A program made the translations under genes and the position numbers. This document shows positions 15,846-23,464 of a stretch of DNA of 35,263 bases, piece after piece (positions within the stretch are counted from its first letter, which is position 1; every line of letters starts with the position of its first letter). The notes beneath the pieces are model-generated. The model saw only the letters and a list, made by a program, of their open reading frames with translations, was not told the origin of the DNA and searched no databases. The stretch comes from Alphaproteobacteria bacterium (GTDB taxonomy: Bacteria; Pseudomonadota; Alphaproteobacteria; UBA11222), in the NCBI GenBank assembly GCA_023252275.1, contig JAHHGO010000005.1:1-35263 (forward strand), written 5' to 3'.

Positions 15846-16132
15846 ATGATTAAATTCGAATGGGATGTGCGCTAAGCTGCGTCAAACCTTAGAAAACATG
15901 GCGTTTCTTTTGAAGAAGCGCAATCCGTGTTTACGATGAATATGCCCTGCAATTTCTCGACGCGGAAAGCTCCGATACGGAAGACCGCTTCCTGCTGCTT
16001 GGCTTGAGCGACAGGATCAGAATGCTTATCGTATGCCACTGCGAACGTGGCGCAGGCTCAGTCATCCGCATCATTTCCGCCCGCAAGGCAACCCGGAATG
16101 AGCGGAAATATTATGAAGGTGCTTTGTCATGA
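15846..16132 (+). pseudogene. brnT: brnT toxin pseudogene (nonsense codon plus frameshift)
   Basis: The first frame reads M-I-K-F-E-W-D-V-R, then TAA (15873-15875), then continues in the same frame as AASNLRKHGVSFEEAQSVF. After the TTT at 15930-15932 the coding sense moves by one base (one T missing from a run) and reads YDEYALQFLDAESSDTEDR, on through RIISARKATRNERKYYEGALS, to a TGA at 16130-16132. Joined, the 95 residues have the BrnT RNase layout: FEWD, NLRKHGVSFEEA, EDRF and the closing RIISARxATxxER motif. BrnT inhibits translation by cutting RNA. Here it cannot be made full length. The TGA overlaps the brnA start as ATGA, as in working brnTA operons. Confidence 0.9.
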
Positions 16133-16392
16133 AAGATGAATATGATTTCTCTAAAATGAAAGCGCGCAAAAATCCGTATGCGTCAAAACTGAAAAAGCCC
16201 GTCACCATGCGCCTTGGCGAGGACGTGATTGGCTATTTCAAGGCCATGGCCGAGGATGCGGGCGTTCCCTATCAGAGCCTGATAAACCTGTATTTACGGG
16301 ATTGCGTGGCGCAGCAGCGCAGGCTGGATATTAGCTGGCCCCCAAAATTGCGGCACAGCGCGCCGGCGGGCAGGCAAAAAACCGTGCGCTGA
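16129..16392 (+). CDS. brnA: BrnA-type antitoxin (ribbon-helix-helix), orphaned
   Basis: The 87-residue protein matches BrnA. It starts MKDEYDFSKMKARKNPYASK, has the ribbon strand KKPVTMRLGEDVIGYFK, and the helices AEDAGVPYQSLINLYLRDC. BrnA binds BrnT and represses the operon as a ribbon-helix-helix DNA-binding protein. The gene looks intact, although the toxin gene just upstream is broken, so it is now an antitoxin without its partner. It ends 6 bases from the convergent fifth SDR gene. Confidence 0.88.
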   Translation: MKDEYDFSKMKARKNPYASKLKKPVTMRLGEDVIGYFKAMAEDAGVPYQSLINLYLRDCVAQQRRLDISWPPKLRHSAPAGRQKTVR

Positions 16393-16398
16393 TATATT

Positions 16399-17193
16399 TT
16401 ATCCGACCTTCGCCGCATGGCCGCCATCGATGGGCAGTACCGCGCCGGTGACGAAATTAGCCTCATCCGACGCCAGATAGAGCGCGCCATAAGCCACATC
16501 CCAGCCGGTGCCCATCTTGCCGCGCAACGGAACGATCCGGTCGCGCATGGCGCGCACCTCTTCGCGCGAAATGCCGCGCGCCTTGACATTGCCTTCGATC
16601 GCCATCGGCGTGTCCATCAGGCCGGGCATGATGACATTGCAGCGCACGCCATATTTGGCGTTGGTCATGGCAATGGACTGGGTCAGCTTGTTAACGCCCG
16701 CCTTGGAAATTTCATAGGCGGTGATGCCGCCGCTGGATACCGCCGCGGCGGATGAAATATTAATGATCGAGCCGGATTGCTGTTCGCGCATCACCGGGAT
16801 GACATGCTTGCAGGTCAGCCACATGGCTTTGAGATTGACCAGCATGATCTGATCATAGGCGTCTTCGGTTAGTTTGTGCGGCGGCGCATCGCCTGCGCCG
16901 ATGCCGACATTATTATGCAATATGTCGATGCGGCCCATTTTTTTCAGGGCCGCCTGCACCAGCGCCACATTGGCCGGCTCGCTGGTGATGTCACATTCAT
17001 ACGCGAAGGCGCTGCCGCCTTCCTGCACGATCATATCGACAGTGTCCTGCGCCGATTGCAGGCGTTTGTCCACGCACATCACCTGTGCGCCCTCACGGGC
17101 GAACAGGATGGCCGTTGCACGGCCATTGCCGATGGTTTCGCCCGGCGTTTGCCCGGCGCCAATGACAATGGCCTTCTTGCCGCTAAGGCGCAT
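16399..17193 (-). CDS. SDR family oxidoreductase with modified glycine loop
   Basis: The 264-residue protein is a short-chain dehydrogenase but not a close relative of the four-copy array. S148, Y160 and K164 (AYEISKAG) are present, and the C-terminus VTGAVLPIDGGHAA is typical of the FabG-like group. The cofactor loop reads GAGQTPGETIGNG (12-24) instead of TGxxxGxG, with about four extra residues, and NNVG (94-97) replaces NNAG. Such variants occur in a subset of SDRs annotated from catabolic clusters. The first CMD-like gene ends 3 bases downstream on the map, directly upstream in the transcript, so the two are probably cotranscribed. Confidence 0.88.
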   Translation of the reverse strand: MRLSGKKAIVIGAGQTPGETIGNGRATAILFAREGAQVMCVDKRLQSAQDTVDMIVQEGGSAFAYECDITSEPANVALVQAALKKMGRIDILHNNVGIGAGDAPPHKLTEDAYDQIMLVNLKAMWLTCKHVIPVMREQQSGSIINISSAAAVSSGGITAYEISKAGVNKLTQSIAMTNAKYGVRCNVIMPGLMDTPMAIEGNVKARGISREEVRAMRDRIVPLRGKMGTGWDVAYGALYLASDEANFVTGAVLPIDGGHAAKVG

Positions 17194-17195
17194 GA

Positions 17196-17864
17196 TCAGA
17201 ACCCTTTCACACCCTCATCCAGCTGCACGCCGAAGGATTTAAGCGCCATCGACACCAGATTATACTGTCCGACGGTGAACACCACATCCATCATCTGCTG
17301 GGTAGTGTAGGTTTTGGCCAGGGCGTTCCAGGTGGCGTCCGAAATCATGGCATCCTTGCGCAGTTCATCGGCGGCGCGGATCAGCAGTGCGTCATGCGCG
17401 CTCCAGCCCGGCGCCTCAGCGCCCAGCTTGATACGGGCGATTTCTTCATCCGTTAGCCCGACGCCTTTGCCGATAACGGCATGCTGACCCCATTCATATT
17501 CCGCCTGGCACAGCCAGCCGATACGCAGAATCAGAATTTCACGTTCGCGCGGCGGCAGCGTGTTGGTATCGCCCATCACATGATTGGACCATACGTTGAA
17601 TTTCTGGCGCGCCGCCTCATGCTGCGCCAGGGTGCCCAGCACATTATACGCCTTCAGCTTTGTGCCAAACATCATAGCGCCATCCTTGAAGGGGGCAAGT
17701 TCCTTTGCCTGCGCCTCGGTCCACTGGCTTTGCTCAAGCGGCGGGATGCGTGGCGTTGTGGGGTCGGGTGATTTATTTTTGGCGCTTTGGGCATGCGCAG
17801 GACTTGCAAGCAGCAATCCGAGCATAGCCATGCAGCCAAGGCTCATGGAAGATAGTTTGATCAT
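17196..17864 (-). CDS. Carboxymuconolactone decarboxylase-like protein, exported copy
   Basis: This 222-residue CMD-family protein carries a signal peptide (about 1-26, ending AHAQ), unlike its two neighbours. The core region NTLPPREREILILRIGWLC, EYEWGQH and GLTDEEIARIK is the CMD/AhpD-like all-helical fold. AhpD's CxxC is missing; only one Cys (IGWLC) stays, followed by the E-W-H pattern, so peroxidase activity of the AhpD type is unlikely. The reaction is unknown. Export to the periplasm is inferred from the signal peptide and is unusual for this family. It lies immediately upstream of the fifth SDR gene. Confidence 0.85.
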   Translation of the reverse strand: MIKLSSMSLGCMAMLGLLLASPAHAQSAKNKSPDPTTPRIPPLEQSQWTEAQAKELAPFKDGAMMFGTKLKAYNVLGTLAQHEAARQKFNVWSNHVMGDTNTLPPREREILILRIGWLCQAEYEWGQHAVIGKGVGLTDEEIARIKLGAEAPGWSAHDALLIRAADELRKDAMISDATWNALAKTYTTQQMMDVVFTVGQYNLVSMALKSFGVQLDEGVKGF

Positions 17865-17948
17865 TGCCTTCCTCCCTGAAAGACCGCTCCCTGACGGATT
17901 ACCCGTCTTGTTTTATCAAGTCACCCGCAAGCCCGCGGACCGCCTGCG

Positions 17949-18521
17949 CTAGAATCCTTTCACGCCTTCATCCAGTTGCACACCGAAACTGTTCAGGCAC
18001 ATGGACACCAGATTATACTGGCCGACGGTGAACACCACATCCATCAATTGCTGGGTGTTGTATGTCTTGGCCAGCCCGTTCCAGACGGCGTCCGAAATGC
18101 AGGCGTCCTTGTGCAGATCATCCGTGGCGCGGATCAGCAGCGCGTCATGTTCGCTCCAGCCCGGCGCGTCCGCGCCCAGCTTGATGCGGGCGATTTCCTC
18201 GTCGCTCAGGCCCACGGCGCGGCCAAACACCACATGCTGGCCCCATTCATATTCCGCCTCGCACAGCCAGCCGATGCGCAGGATCAGAATTTCGCGTTCG
18301 CGCGGGGGCAGCGTGTTCGTCGCGCCCATAATGTGATTGGCCCAGACGCCGAATTTTTTGTTGGCCTCGGGATGGCGCGACAGCGTGCCGAGCACATTAT
18401 AGACATGCATTCTGGCGCCGAACTGAGTGGTGCCGGCCTTGAGGGGGGCCAATGTCTTGGCCTGTTCCGGTGTCCATTCATTTTCGGCAAGCGGCGGAAT
18501 GCGCGGCTTTGACAGTTTCAT
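17949..18521 (-). CDS. Carboxymuconolactone decarboxylase-like protein, cytosolic copy A
   Basis: The 190-residue protein starts MKLSKPRIPPLAENEW and shares most of its length with both neighbours, including NTLPPREREILILRIGWLCE and AEYEWGQHVVFGRAVGLSDEEI. No signal peptide is present. The ATG at 18521 is preferred because GGGAGAG lies just upstream and the third copy begins with the same residues; the frame extends to 18548. It shares the conserved C-terminus (FGVQLDEGVKGF), so the three genes are clear tandem duplicates. Confidence 0.87.
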   Translation of the reverse strand: MKLSKPRIPPLAENEWTPEQAKTLAPLKAGTTQFGARMHVYNVLGTLSRHPEANKKFGVWANHIMGATNTLPPREREILILRIGWLCEAEYEWGQHVVFGRAVGLSDEEIARIKLGADAPGWSEHDALLIRATDDLHKDACISDAVWNGLAKTYNTQQLMDVVFTVGQYNLVSMCLNSFGVQLDEGVKGF

Positions 18522-18593
18522 GATGATGCTCTCCCCTTTGTCCTCCAATGCTTGTGCGCAGGAGGTTGTTTTTATTTCTTATAAGAGATCAGT

Positions 18594-18614
18594 CTGCCCT
18601 ATTTTGCAGGGCAG
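18594..18614. repeat. Stem-loop between CMD-like copies
   Basis: CTGCCCT (18594-18600) pairs perfectly with AGGGCAG (18608-18614) around a 7-base loop, in the 118-base space between two tandem minus-strand genes. There is no T-run in the direction of transcription. It could be an mRNA processing or stability hairpin. Confidence 0.4.
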
Positions 18615-18639
18615 GTGAAGACCCAATCCGCGCGGGTGA

Positions 18640-19209
18640 TCAGAAACCCTTCAGCCCTTCGTCCAGCTGCACGCCAAACGAATTCAGCACCATCGACACC
18701 AGATTATACTGGCCGACGGCAAACACCACATCCATCAGTTGCTGGGTATTGTAGGTTTTAGCGAGCCCGTTCCAGGTCGCGTCTGAAATGCAGGCGTCCT
18801 TGTGCAGCTCGTCGGCGGCGCGCAGCAGCAGTGCGTCATGTTCGCTCCAGCCGGGCGCGTCCGGCCCTTTCTTAATGCGCTCAATCTCGGCATCGCTCAG
18901 GCCGCAGGCGCGGCCTATGACCGCATGTTGCGCCCATTCATATTCCGCCTCGCACAGCCAGCCGATGCGCAGGATGAGAATTTCACGTTCGCGTGCGCCA
19001 ATCGTCGATGTGTCGCCCATGACATGAAACGCCCAGACATTGAATTTTTTGGCGGCAATCGGGTGATTGCCGAGCGTGCCCATCACATTGAACACCACCG
19101 CATTGCTGATGGCGCTTTTGCCTTTTTTGGCGGCCTCAAAACCGGGCCTTTGCTCTGCGCTCCACTGGCTTTCGGGCAGCGGCGGAATACGGGGTTTGGA
19201 CAGTTTCAT
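18640..19209 (-). CDS. Carboxymuconolactone decarboxylase-like protein, cytosolic copy B (first of three)
   Basis: The 189-residue promoter-proximal copy starts MKLSKPRIPPLPESQW. It keeps the shared core (AREREILILRIGWLCE, AEYEWAQHAVIGRACGLSDAEIERI), but the segment before it, GNHPIAAKKFNVWAFHVMGDTSTIG, differs from the NTLPP of the others. It ends FGVQLDEGLKGF. There is no signal peptide. It is divergent from the AbrB-type antitoxin gene, sharing a 146-base intergenic region. Confidence 0.87.
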   Translation of the reverse strand: MKLSKPRIPPLPESQWSAEQRPGFEAAKKGKSAISNAVVFNVMGTLGNHPIAAKKFNVWAFHVMGDTSTIGAREREILILRIGWLCEAEYEWAQHAVIGRACGLSDAEIERIKKGPDAPGWSEHDALLLRAADELHKDACISDATWNGLAKTYNTQQLMDVVFAVGQYNLVSMVLNSFGVQLDEGLKGF

Positions 19210-19303
19210 GTGGCGGGCTCCCTGCTGGTGGTTATTTGTTTGCCCGTACCTTGCCGCAAAAATGCGCCGCGCACAAAACTTATTGCCAAATCTAACTTGC
19301 CGC

Positions 19304-19343
19304 TTGCCTCCGGCGCATACCGTTCTTACATTAGTAATAATGT
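19304..19343 (+). promoter_or_regulatory. Putative promoter with operator palindrome for the AbrB-Doc pair
   Basis: TTGCCT (19304-19309) and TACATT (19327-19332) are 17 bases apart. A perfect inverted repeat, ACATTA-GTAA-TAATGT (19328-19343), covers the -10 element, a likely binding site for the AbrB-fold antitoxin. GGGAGG follows just before the ATG at 19356. Confidence 0.5.
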
Positions 19344-19355
19344 GGGAGGCGGCGC

Positions 19356-19583
19356 ATGATTGAACTGAAAGTGCGGAAATTTGGCAATTCGCTGGGCGTC
19401 ATCCTGCCGCGTGAGGCGATCGAGCGGATGCGCAGCGCCGATGGCGCGGCGCTGTTTCTGATTGAGGCCCCGGATGGCGGCTATTTGCTGAGCCCCTATG
19501 ATCCCGCATTTGCGGATAAAATGCGCAAGGCCGATGATATTGCCGGGCGCTATCGCAACGCGCTGCGCGGCCTGGATAAATGA
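19356..19583 (+). CDS. AbrB/MazE-type antitoxin
   Basis: The 75-residue protein has an N-terminal swapped-hairpin DNA-binding domain with KVRKFGNSLGVILPREAIERM, the hallmark of MazE/SpoVT-AbrB antitoxins. A short tail (DIAGRYRNALRGLDK) would contact the toxin. GGGAGG precedes the ATG. Its TGA overlaps the next ATG (ATGA at 19580-19583), so the pair is made together. AbrB-fold antitoxins are known with Doc-type toxins as well as MazF, and here the partner is Doc-like. Confidence 0.88.
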   Translation: MIELKVRKFGNSLGVILPREAIERMRSADGAALFLIEAPDGGYLLSPYDPAFADKMRKADDIAGRYRNALRGLDK

Positions 19584-19975
19584 TCGCGCCCCTATGGATC
19601 GGCGAAAGTGACGCGCTTGCGCTGCATGGCTGGCTGCAGGCCCGGCATGGCGGACAGGCCGGGCTGCGCGACGCCCAGTTGCTGCGCGCCATTTTGGAAC
19701 ATCCGAGGGCGCATTTCGCCTATGCCGGGGCGGCAGACATTGCTGAACTGGCCGCGGCCTATATGGCGGGGATTGTGCGCAACCGCCCCTTTACCGGGGG
19801 CAATGCGCGCGCCGGATTTATGATAGGCGCAGTGTTTCTGGAACTGAACGGGCTGCGCCTGACCGCGCCCGAGCTGGAGATGGCGCAAGCCCTTCTGGCG
19901 CTGGCCTCGGGCCGCCTGACCGAACTGGGTCTGACCGCGTTTTTAAGCGAAAATGTGGCGGCAATGCCTGAATAA
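19580..19975 (+). CDS. Doc-like (Fic family) protein with degenerate active site
   Basis: The 131-residue protein has the compact Doc helical fold: an N-terminal GLRDAQLLRAILEHPRAHFAY and a C-terminal APELEMAQALLALASGRLTE. Active Doc toxins phosphorylate EF-Tu using a motif like HPFxDGNKRT. Here residues 68-78 read NRPFTGGNARA: the catalytic His is Arg69, the Asp is Gly73 and the Lys is Ala76, while Gly74, Asn75 and Arg77 remain. The frame is otherwise open and full length. It is probably catalytically dead, or does something else, such as binding the antitoxin or nucleotide. It overlaps its AbrB-type partner by four bases. Confidence 0.88.
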   Translation: MIAPLWIGESDALALHGWLQARHGGQAGLRDAQLLRAILEHPRAHFAYAGAADIAELAAAYMAGIVRNRPFTGGNARAGFMIGAVFLELNGLRLTAPELEMAQALLALASGRLTELGLTAFLSENVAAMPE

Positions 19976-20134
19976 AACAAATTACTCCGCACATTTCCTT
20001 TTTTGCCTGGATTGCCGTCTTGCCTCAAAATCATCCTGGTCCAGGCAAGGTTTGCCGCAGCGTCCTTTTGGCAGCCCGGCACAAACCAATAAGCTATTGA
20101 TTTATCATATTATTAATCTGGCCTGAGGCTTGCG

Positions 20135-20140
20135 TATAAT
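20135..20140 (+). promoter_or_regulatory. Consensus -10 box abutting a start codon
   Basis: A perfect TATAAT lies at 20135-20140, only five bases before the ATG of the next gene (20146). No good -35 element and no Shine-Dalgarno sequence are seen. If used, the transcript would begin at or near the start codon and be leaderless. Confidence 0.4.
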
Positions 20141-20145
20141 CCCGC

Positions 20146-20979
20146 ATGTCGATTGATCCCCAGCTTCCGGTTCAGCCCGGCTACTATACGGGGCGCTATT
20201 ATGCGCTGCCCTTGCGGGGCCGGCTGACCCCCTATGAAGGCGGCAGTTTCAGCCCGGCGCCCGGCGCCGTGCCGGAGGGGGACGCCGAAACCGCGGAAAA
20301 AGCCAGGAAGAAAGGCGGCTTTTCGTTTGCGGGTTTCCTCGACATGATCAACCCGTTGCAACATATTCCGATTGTTTCAAGTCTGTACCGGCGGATTACG
20401 GGCGATGAAATCACCCCTGTGGGGCGCATTGCCGGGGATACGCTGTTTTTCGGGGTGATCGGGCTGGCCACGTCGCTGGTTAATACGGCGATTGAAAAGG
20501 TTACCGGCAAGGATGCGGGCGATCATGTCATGACCGCCCTGCTGGGCGAGACGGACGAGACCGGCGAAAACCCCGCCATGCTGGCAGATGCCGCGCTGGA
20601 TAAAGCCGCGCAGCCGGATGATGGCGTGAATAATGCGCTGGCCGCCACGGCGCAGCCGGAAATCTGGCGCGGCCGGGTGACGGTGATTCCTAAAGACGGA
20701 ATTGCGCCGCAAACGCTGGACGCCGCCACCCTGGATGCGCTGTCGCGCACCATCGGCGGGCCGGAAGCGCTGGCGCATCTGACGCCAAAGCCGGCTGCCC
20801 GCACAAGTAATAATAATAGTAATAACGCCCAGCCCGATACCCATCCGGGCAGGTCCGCCACCGCAATTGCCGGACCCGATGCCCAGGAACAGGCGGCGGC
20901 TGTCAGCTATAATGACGCGCTCATCCGGATGCAGCAGGGGCTTGAGCGCTATCAGGCTAATAAGCCAGCAGGGCAATAA
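20146..20979 (+). CDS. Conserved alphaproteobacterial protein of unknown function
   Basis: The 277-residue protein has a disordered, Pro/Gly-rich first 60 residues, then a conserved-looking block at 60-134 (FLDMINPLQHIPIVSSLYRR, GDEITPVGRIAGDTLFFGVI, EKVTGKDAGDHVMTALLG). I recall similar blocks in proteins of unknown function from Rhodospirillales-like bacteria. Residues about 95-115 are hydrophobic (membrane-associated or buried). The rest is low-complexity Ala/Asp/Pro sequence with an Asn-rich tract, SNNNSNN (residues 225-231). No function can be assigned. It is a single gene convergent with the GST gene, three bases apart. It may be translated from a leaderless message. Confidence 0.8.
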   Translation: MSIDPQLPVQPGYYTGRYYALPLRGRLTPYEGGSFSPAPGAVPEGDAETAEKARKKGGFSFAGFLDMINPLQHIPIVSSLYRRITGDEITPVGRIAGDTLFFGVIGLATSLVNTAIEKVTGKDAGDHVMTALLGETDETGENPAMLADAALDKAAQPDDGVNNALAATAQPEIWRGRVTVIPKDGIAPQTLDAATLDALSRTIGGPEALAHLTPKPAARTSNNNSNNAQPDTHPGRSATAIAGPDAQEQAAAVSYNDALIRMQQGLERYQANKPAGQ

Positions 20980-20982
20980 ACT

Positions 20983-21633
20983 TCAGCCCGTCCCATAGGC
21001 GTTCATCTGGGCGCGGGCGCCCTCAATCCATTTCCGCATGGCGGGCAGGTTCCAGACCGCCTCCATATAGGCGCGGCATTGCGCGTCAACGGGAACGTCA
21101 TAGGTCGTAAAACGGCTTACCACTGGCGCAAACATCGCATCGGCGATGCCGAAGGGGCCAAACAGAAACGGCCCGCCCGCGCCATATTGGCTTCTCGTAT
21201 CGCGCCAGATATGGCGCACCCGTTCAATATCACCCGCCACCCCCTCGGCCTCCAGCCCTTTTCCCGGATGGCGGCCAATAATATCCATCGGCAGATGGCT
21301 GCGCAGGGCCTGAAAACCCGAATGCATTTCCGCGCTGATCGACCGCGCCCGGGCGCGGGCGGCCACATCCCGGGGCCATAAATGCCTGTGGGGAAACAGT
21401 TCCGCCAGATATTCGGCAATGGCGAGGCTGTCCCATATCAGCAGGCCCTGATGTTTTAGCGCCGGCACCTTGGCTGAGGGCGAATGGGCCAATATCTGCT
21501 GGCGGGTATCGGGCTGGCGCAGGCGGATGCCCGCCTCATCAAAGCCGATGCCGGCCTGTGTCATCAGCAGCCAGGGCCGCAGCGACCAGGACGAATAATT
21601 TTTATCACCAATGACCAAAGTGAAATCCGGCAT
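20983..21633 (-). CDS. Glutathione S-transferase family protein
   Basis: The 216-residue protein has a thioredoxin-like N-terminal domain beginning LVIGDKNYSSWSLRPWLLM (Ser in NYSSWS likely activates glutathione), the cis-Pro region AKVPAL, and the glutathione gamma-glutamate site DSLAIAEYLAE. The helical C-terminal domain has GPFLFGPFGIADAMFAPV, the N-capping motif near residue 155-165. It belongs to the YfcF/maleylacetoacetate-isomerase-like bacterial GSTs. The substrate is unknown. It is divergent from hrcA. Confidence 0.92.
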   Translation of the reverse strand: MPDFTLVIGDKNYSSWSLRPWLLMTQAGIGFDEAGIRLRQPDTRQQILAHSPSAKVPALKHQGLLIWDSLAIAEYLAELFPHRHLWPRDVAARARARSISAEMHSGFQALRSHLPMDIIGRHPGKGLEAEGVAGDIERVRHIWRDTRSQYGAGGPFLFGPFGIADAMFAPVVSRFTTYDVPVDAQCRAYMEAVWNLPAMRKWIEGARAQMNAYGTG

Positions 21634-21709
21634 ATTGCCCTCCTTCGGGCGAGGTTCACCCCATATACGGAATGTACCTGCGTTATGATCTCTATGCTAT
21701 ATTGAAGCC

Positions 21710-22753
21710 ATGATTACGGAACTGAACGAACGTTCGCGGCAGATCTTCAGGGCATTGGTCGAAGCCTATCTGGCCGAGGGCGCGCCTGTCGGCTCCAAAA
21801 GCATTACCGCGCAATTGCCCACGCTGCTCAGCTCCGCCACCATCCGCAATGTGATGCGCGATCTGGAGGCGATGGGCCTGCTCTATTCGCCGCATACCAG
21901 CGCGGGCCGCATCCCGACGCAGACCGGCCTGCGCATGTTTGTCGATGGCCTGCTGGAAATCGGCAATGTAACCGAAACCGAAGCCCGCGAGATCGAGGCC
22001 ATGGCCAATGCGCATGGCTCCAAAATGGAAGATGTGCTGGCCGAAGCGACCAGCCGCCTGTCCGGGCTGGCGCGCTGCGCCGGGCTGGTGCTGTCGCCGA
22101 AACATGAACCGCAACTGAAACATATTGAATTTGTGCATATCGGCCCTGGTCAGGCGCTGACAGTCATTGTGGGGCAGGATGGCCAGGTTGAAAACCGCCT
22201 GATCACGGTGCCGCTGGGCATGACGGCAGGCGCGCTGCAACAGGCCGGCAATTATCTGAATGCAAGGCTGCTGGGCCGCACACTGGAAGAAGCGCGCCGC
22301 CAGATTTTACACGAGCTGGAAAGCAAAAGGCTGGAACTGGATGAGCTCAGCCGCAAGGTGGTCGAGGCCGGCCTTGCCGTCTGGGGCGGCGGGCATAATC
22401 GCATGGCGGGCGCCTCGCTGATTGTGCGCGGCCATTCCAATCTGCTCGATGATGTGAACGCGATTGAGGATCTGGAGCGCATTCGAAGCCTGTTTGAAGA
22501 TCTGGAAGGCCAGCAGGATCTGATCCAGCTGCTGGAGCTGGCCCGTAACGCCGATGGGGTGCGCATCTTTATCGGCTCGGAAAACAAGCTGTTCAGCCTG
22601 TCCGGATCGTCGCTGGTGCTATCGCCCTATCGCAACAAGAACGAACAAATTGTCGGCGTGATCGGGGTAATTGGCCCGACCCGGTTGAATTATGCCCGGA
22701 TTATCCCCATGGTTGATTATACCGCAAAAATTGTTGGGCAATTGTTGTCCTGA
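21710..22753 (+). CDS. hrcA: Heat-inducible transcription repressor HrcA
   Basis: The 347-residue repressor binds CIRCE operators and controls groESL in alphaproteobacteria. The winged-helix N-terminus has the family pattern VEAYLAEGAPVGSKSI and SSATIRNVMRDLEAMGLLYS (recognition helix), followed by HTSAGRIPT. The GAF-like and insertion domains follow, ending IGVIGPTRLNYARIIPMVDY. I see no CIRCE element (TTAGCACTC-N9-GAGTGCTAA) in this window, so its operator must be elsewhere. grpE follows after a 44-base gap. Confidence 0.97.
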   Translation: MITELNERSRQIFRALVEAYLAEGAPVGSKSITAQLPTLLSSATIRNVMRDLEAMGLLYSPHTSAGRIPTQTGLRMFVDGLLEIGNVTETEAREIEAMANAHGSKMEDVLAEATSRLSGLARCAGLVLSPKHEPQLKHIEFVHIGPGQALTVIVGQDGQVENRLITVPLGMTAGALQQAGNYLNARLLGRTLEEARRQILHELESKRLELDELSRKVVEAGLAVWGGGHNRMAGASLIVRGHSNLLDDVNAIEDLERIRSLFEDLEGQQDLIQLLELARNADGVRIFIGSENKLFSLSGSSLVLSPYRNKNEQIVGVIGVIGPTRLNYARIIPMVDYTAKIVGQLLS

Positions 22754-22797
22754 TCAGGCTCTGCTATAGAGCGCTGGATTAAATTAGTGGGATCAAG

Positions 22798-23394
22798 ATG
22801 AGCGACGTTGAAACGCCGTCCGGGGCCGGACCCGAGACCGAAAATATCGAAATTATTCAGGATGCGCCGCCGCCCGCGCCAGAGGAAATCATCGCCAGGC
22901 TGGAGGCCGAGGCGGCGGAGCTGAAGGATCAACTGCTGCGCGCTGTGGCCGAGGCGGAAAATGTCCGCCGCCGCGCCGCCAAGGAAAAGCTCGATGCCAG
23001 CAAATTCGCCATTTCCAGCCTGGCGCGCGACCTGCTGGCGGTGCCCGATACGCTGGATCGCGCGCTGGCCAGTATTGGCGAGGATATTCGGGGCCAGGAA
23101 GGGGTCGCCAGCCTGATAGAGGGTATGGAACTGACCCAGCGCCAGCTTTTGGGGGTATTTGAGCGTCATGGCATCAAGCCCATCAATCCGATGGGCGAGA
23201 AATTCGACCCCAATTTTCATCAGGCCATGTTCGAGGCGCCCGATACCGGCCAGCCCGATGGCACCATCGTGCAGATCCTGCAGGCCGGCTATGTCATTGG
23301 CGACCGGCTGCTGCGCCCCGCCATGGTGGGCGTAGCCAAGGGCGGCGGCCCGTCCACGACAATGCCGGGCAGCACTGTGGACACTTCCGCCTGA
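22798..23394 (+). CDS. grpE: GrpE, nucleotide exchange factor for DnaK
   Basis: The 198-residue protein releases ADP from DnaK. It has an acidic disordered N-terminus, a long coiled coil (about 30-90: AELKDQLLRAVAEAENVRRR), and the beta-wing with NPMGEKFDPNFHQAMFEAP and GTIVQILQAGYVIGDRLLRPAMV, the GrpE signature. It follows hrcA and precedes dnaK, which has its own promoter in the 239-base gap downstream. Confidence 0.97.
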   Translation: MSDVETPSGAGPETENIEIIQDAPPPAPEEIIARLEAEAAELKDQLLRAVAEAENVRRRAAKEKLDASKFAISSLARDLLAVPDTLDRALASIGEDIRGQEGVASLIEGMELTQRQLLGVFERHGIKPINPMGEKFDPNFHQAMFEAPDTGQPDGTIVQILQAGYVIGDRLLRPAMVGVAKGGGPSTTMPGSTVDTSA

Positions 23395-23464
23395 TGCCCC
23401 TTCCACTGTTCATGCAAAGCTTAATTTCAGGGCCAAATTTTTCATCGGGCGCCGCCCGGACGGG

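Noticed and set aside
18545-18590. CCTCC/GGAGG stem followed by T-rich sequence as a terminator
   Set aside because: The T-run follows on the plus strand, while the flanking genes are on the minus strand; the loop is long and the stem only five pairs.
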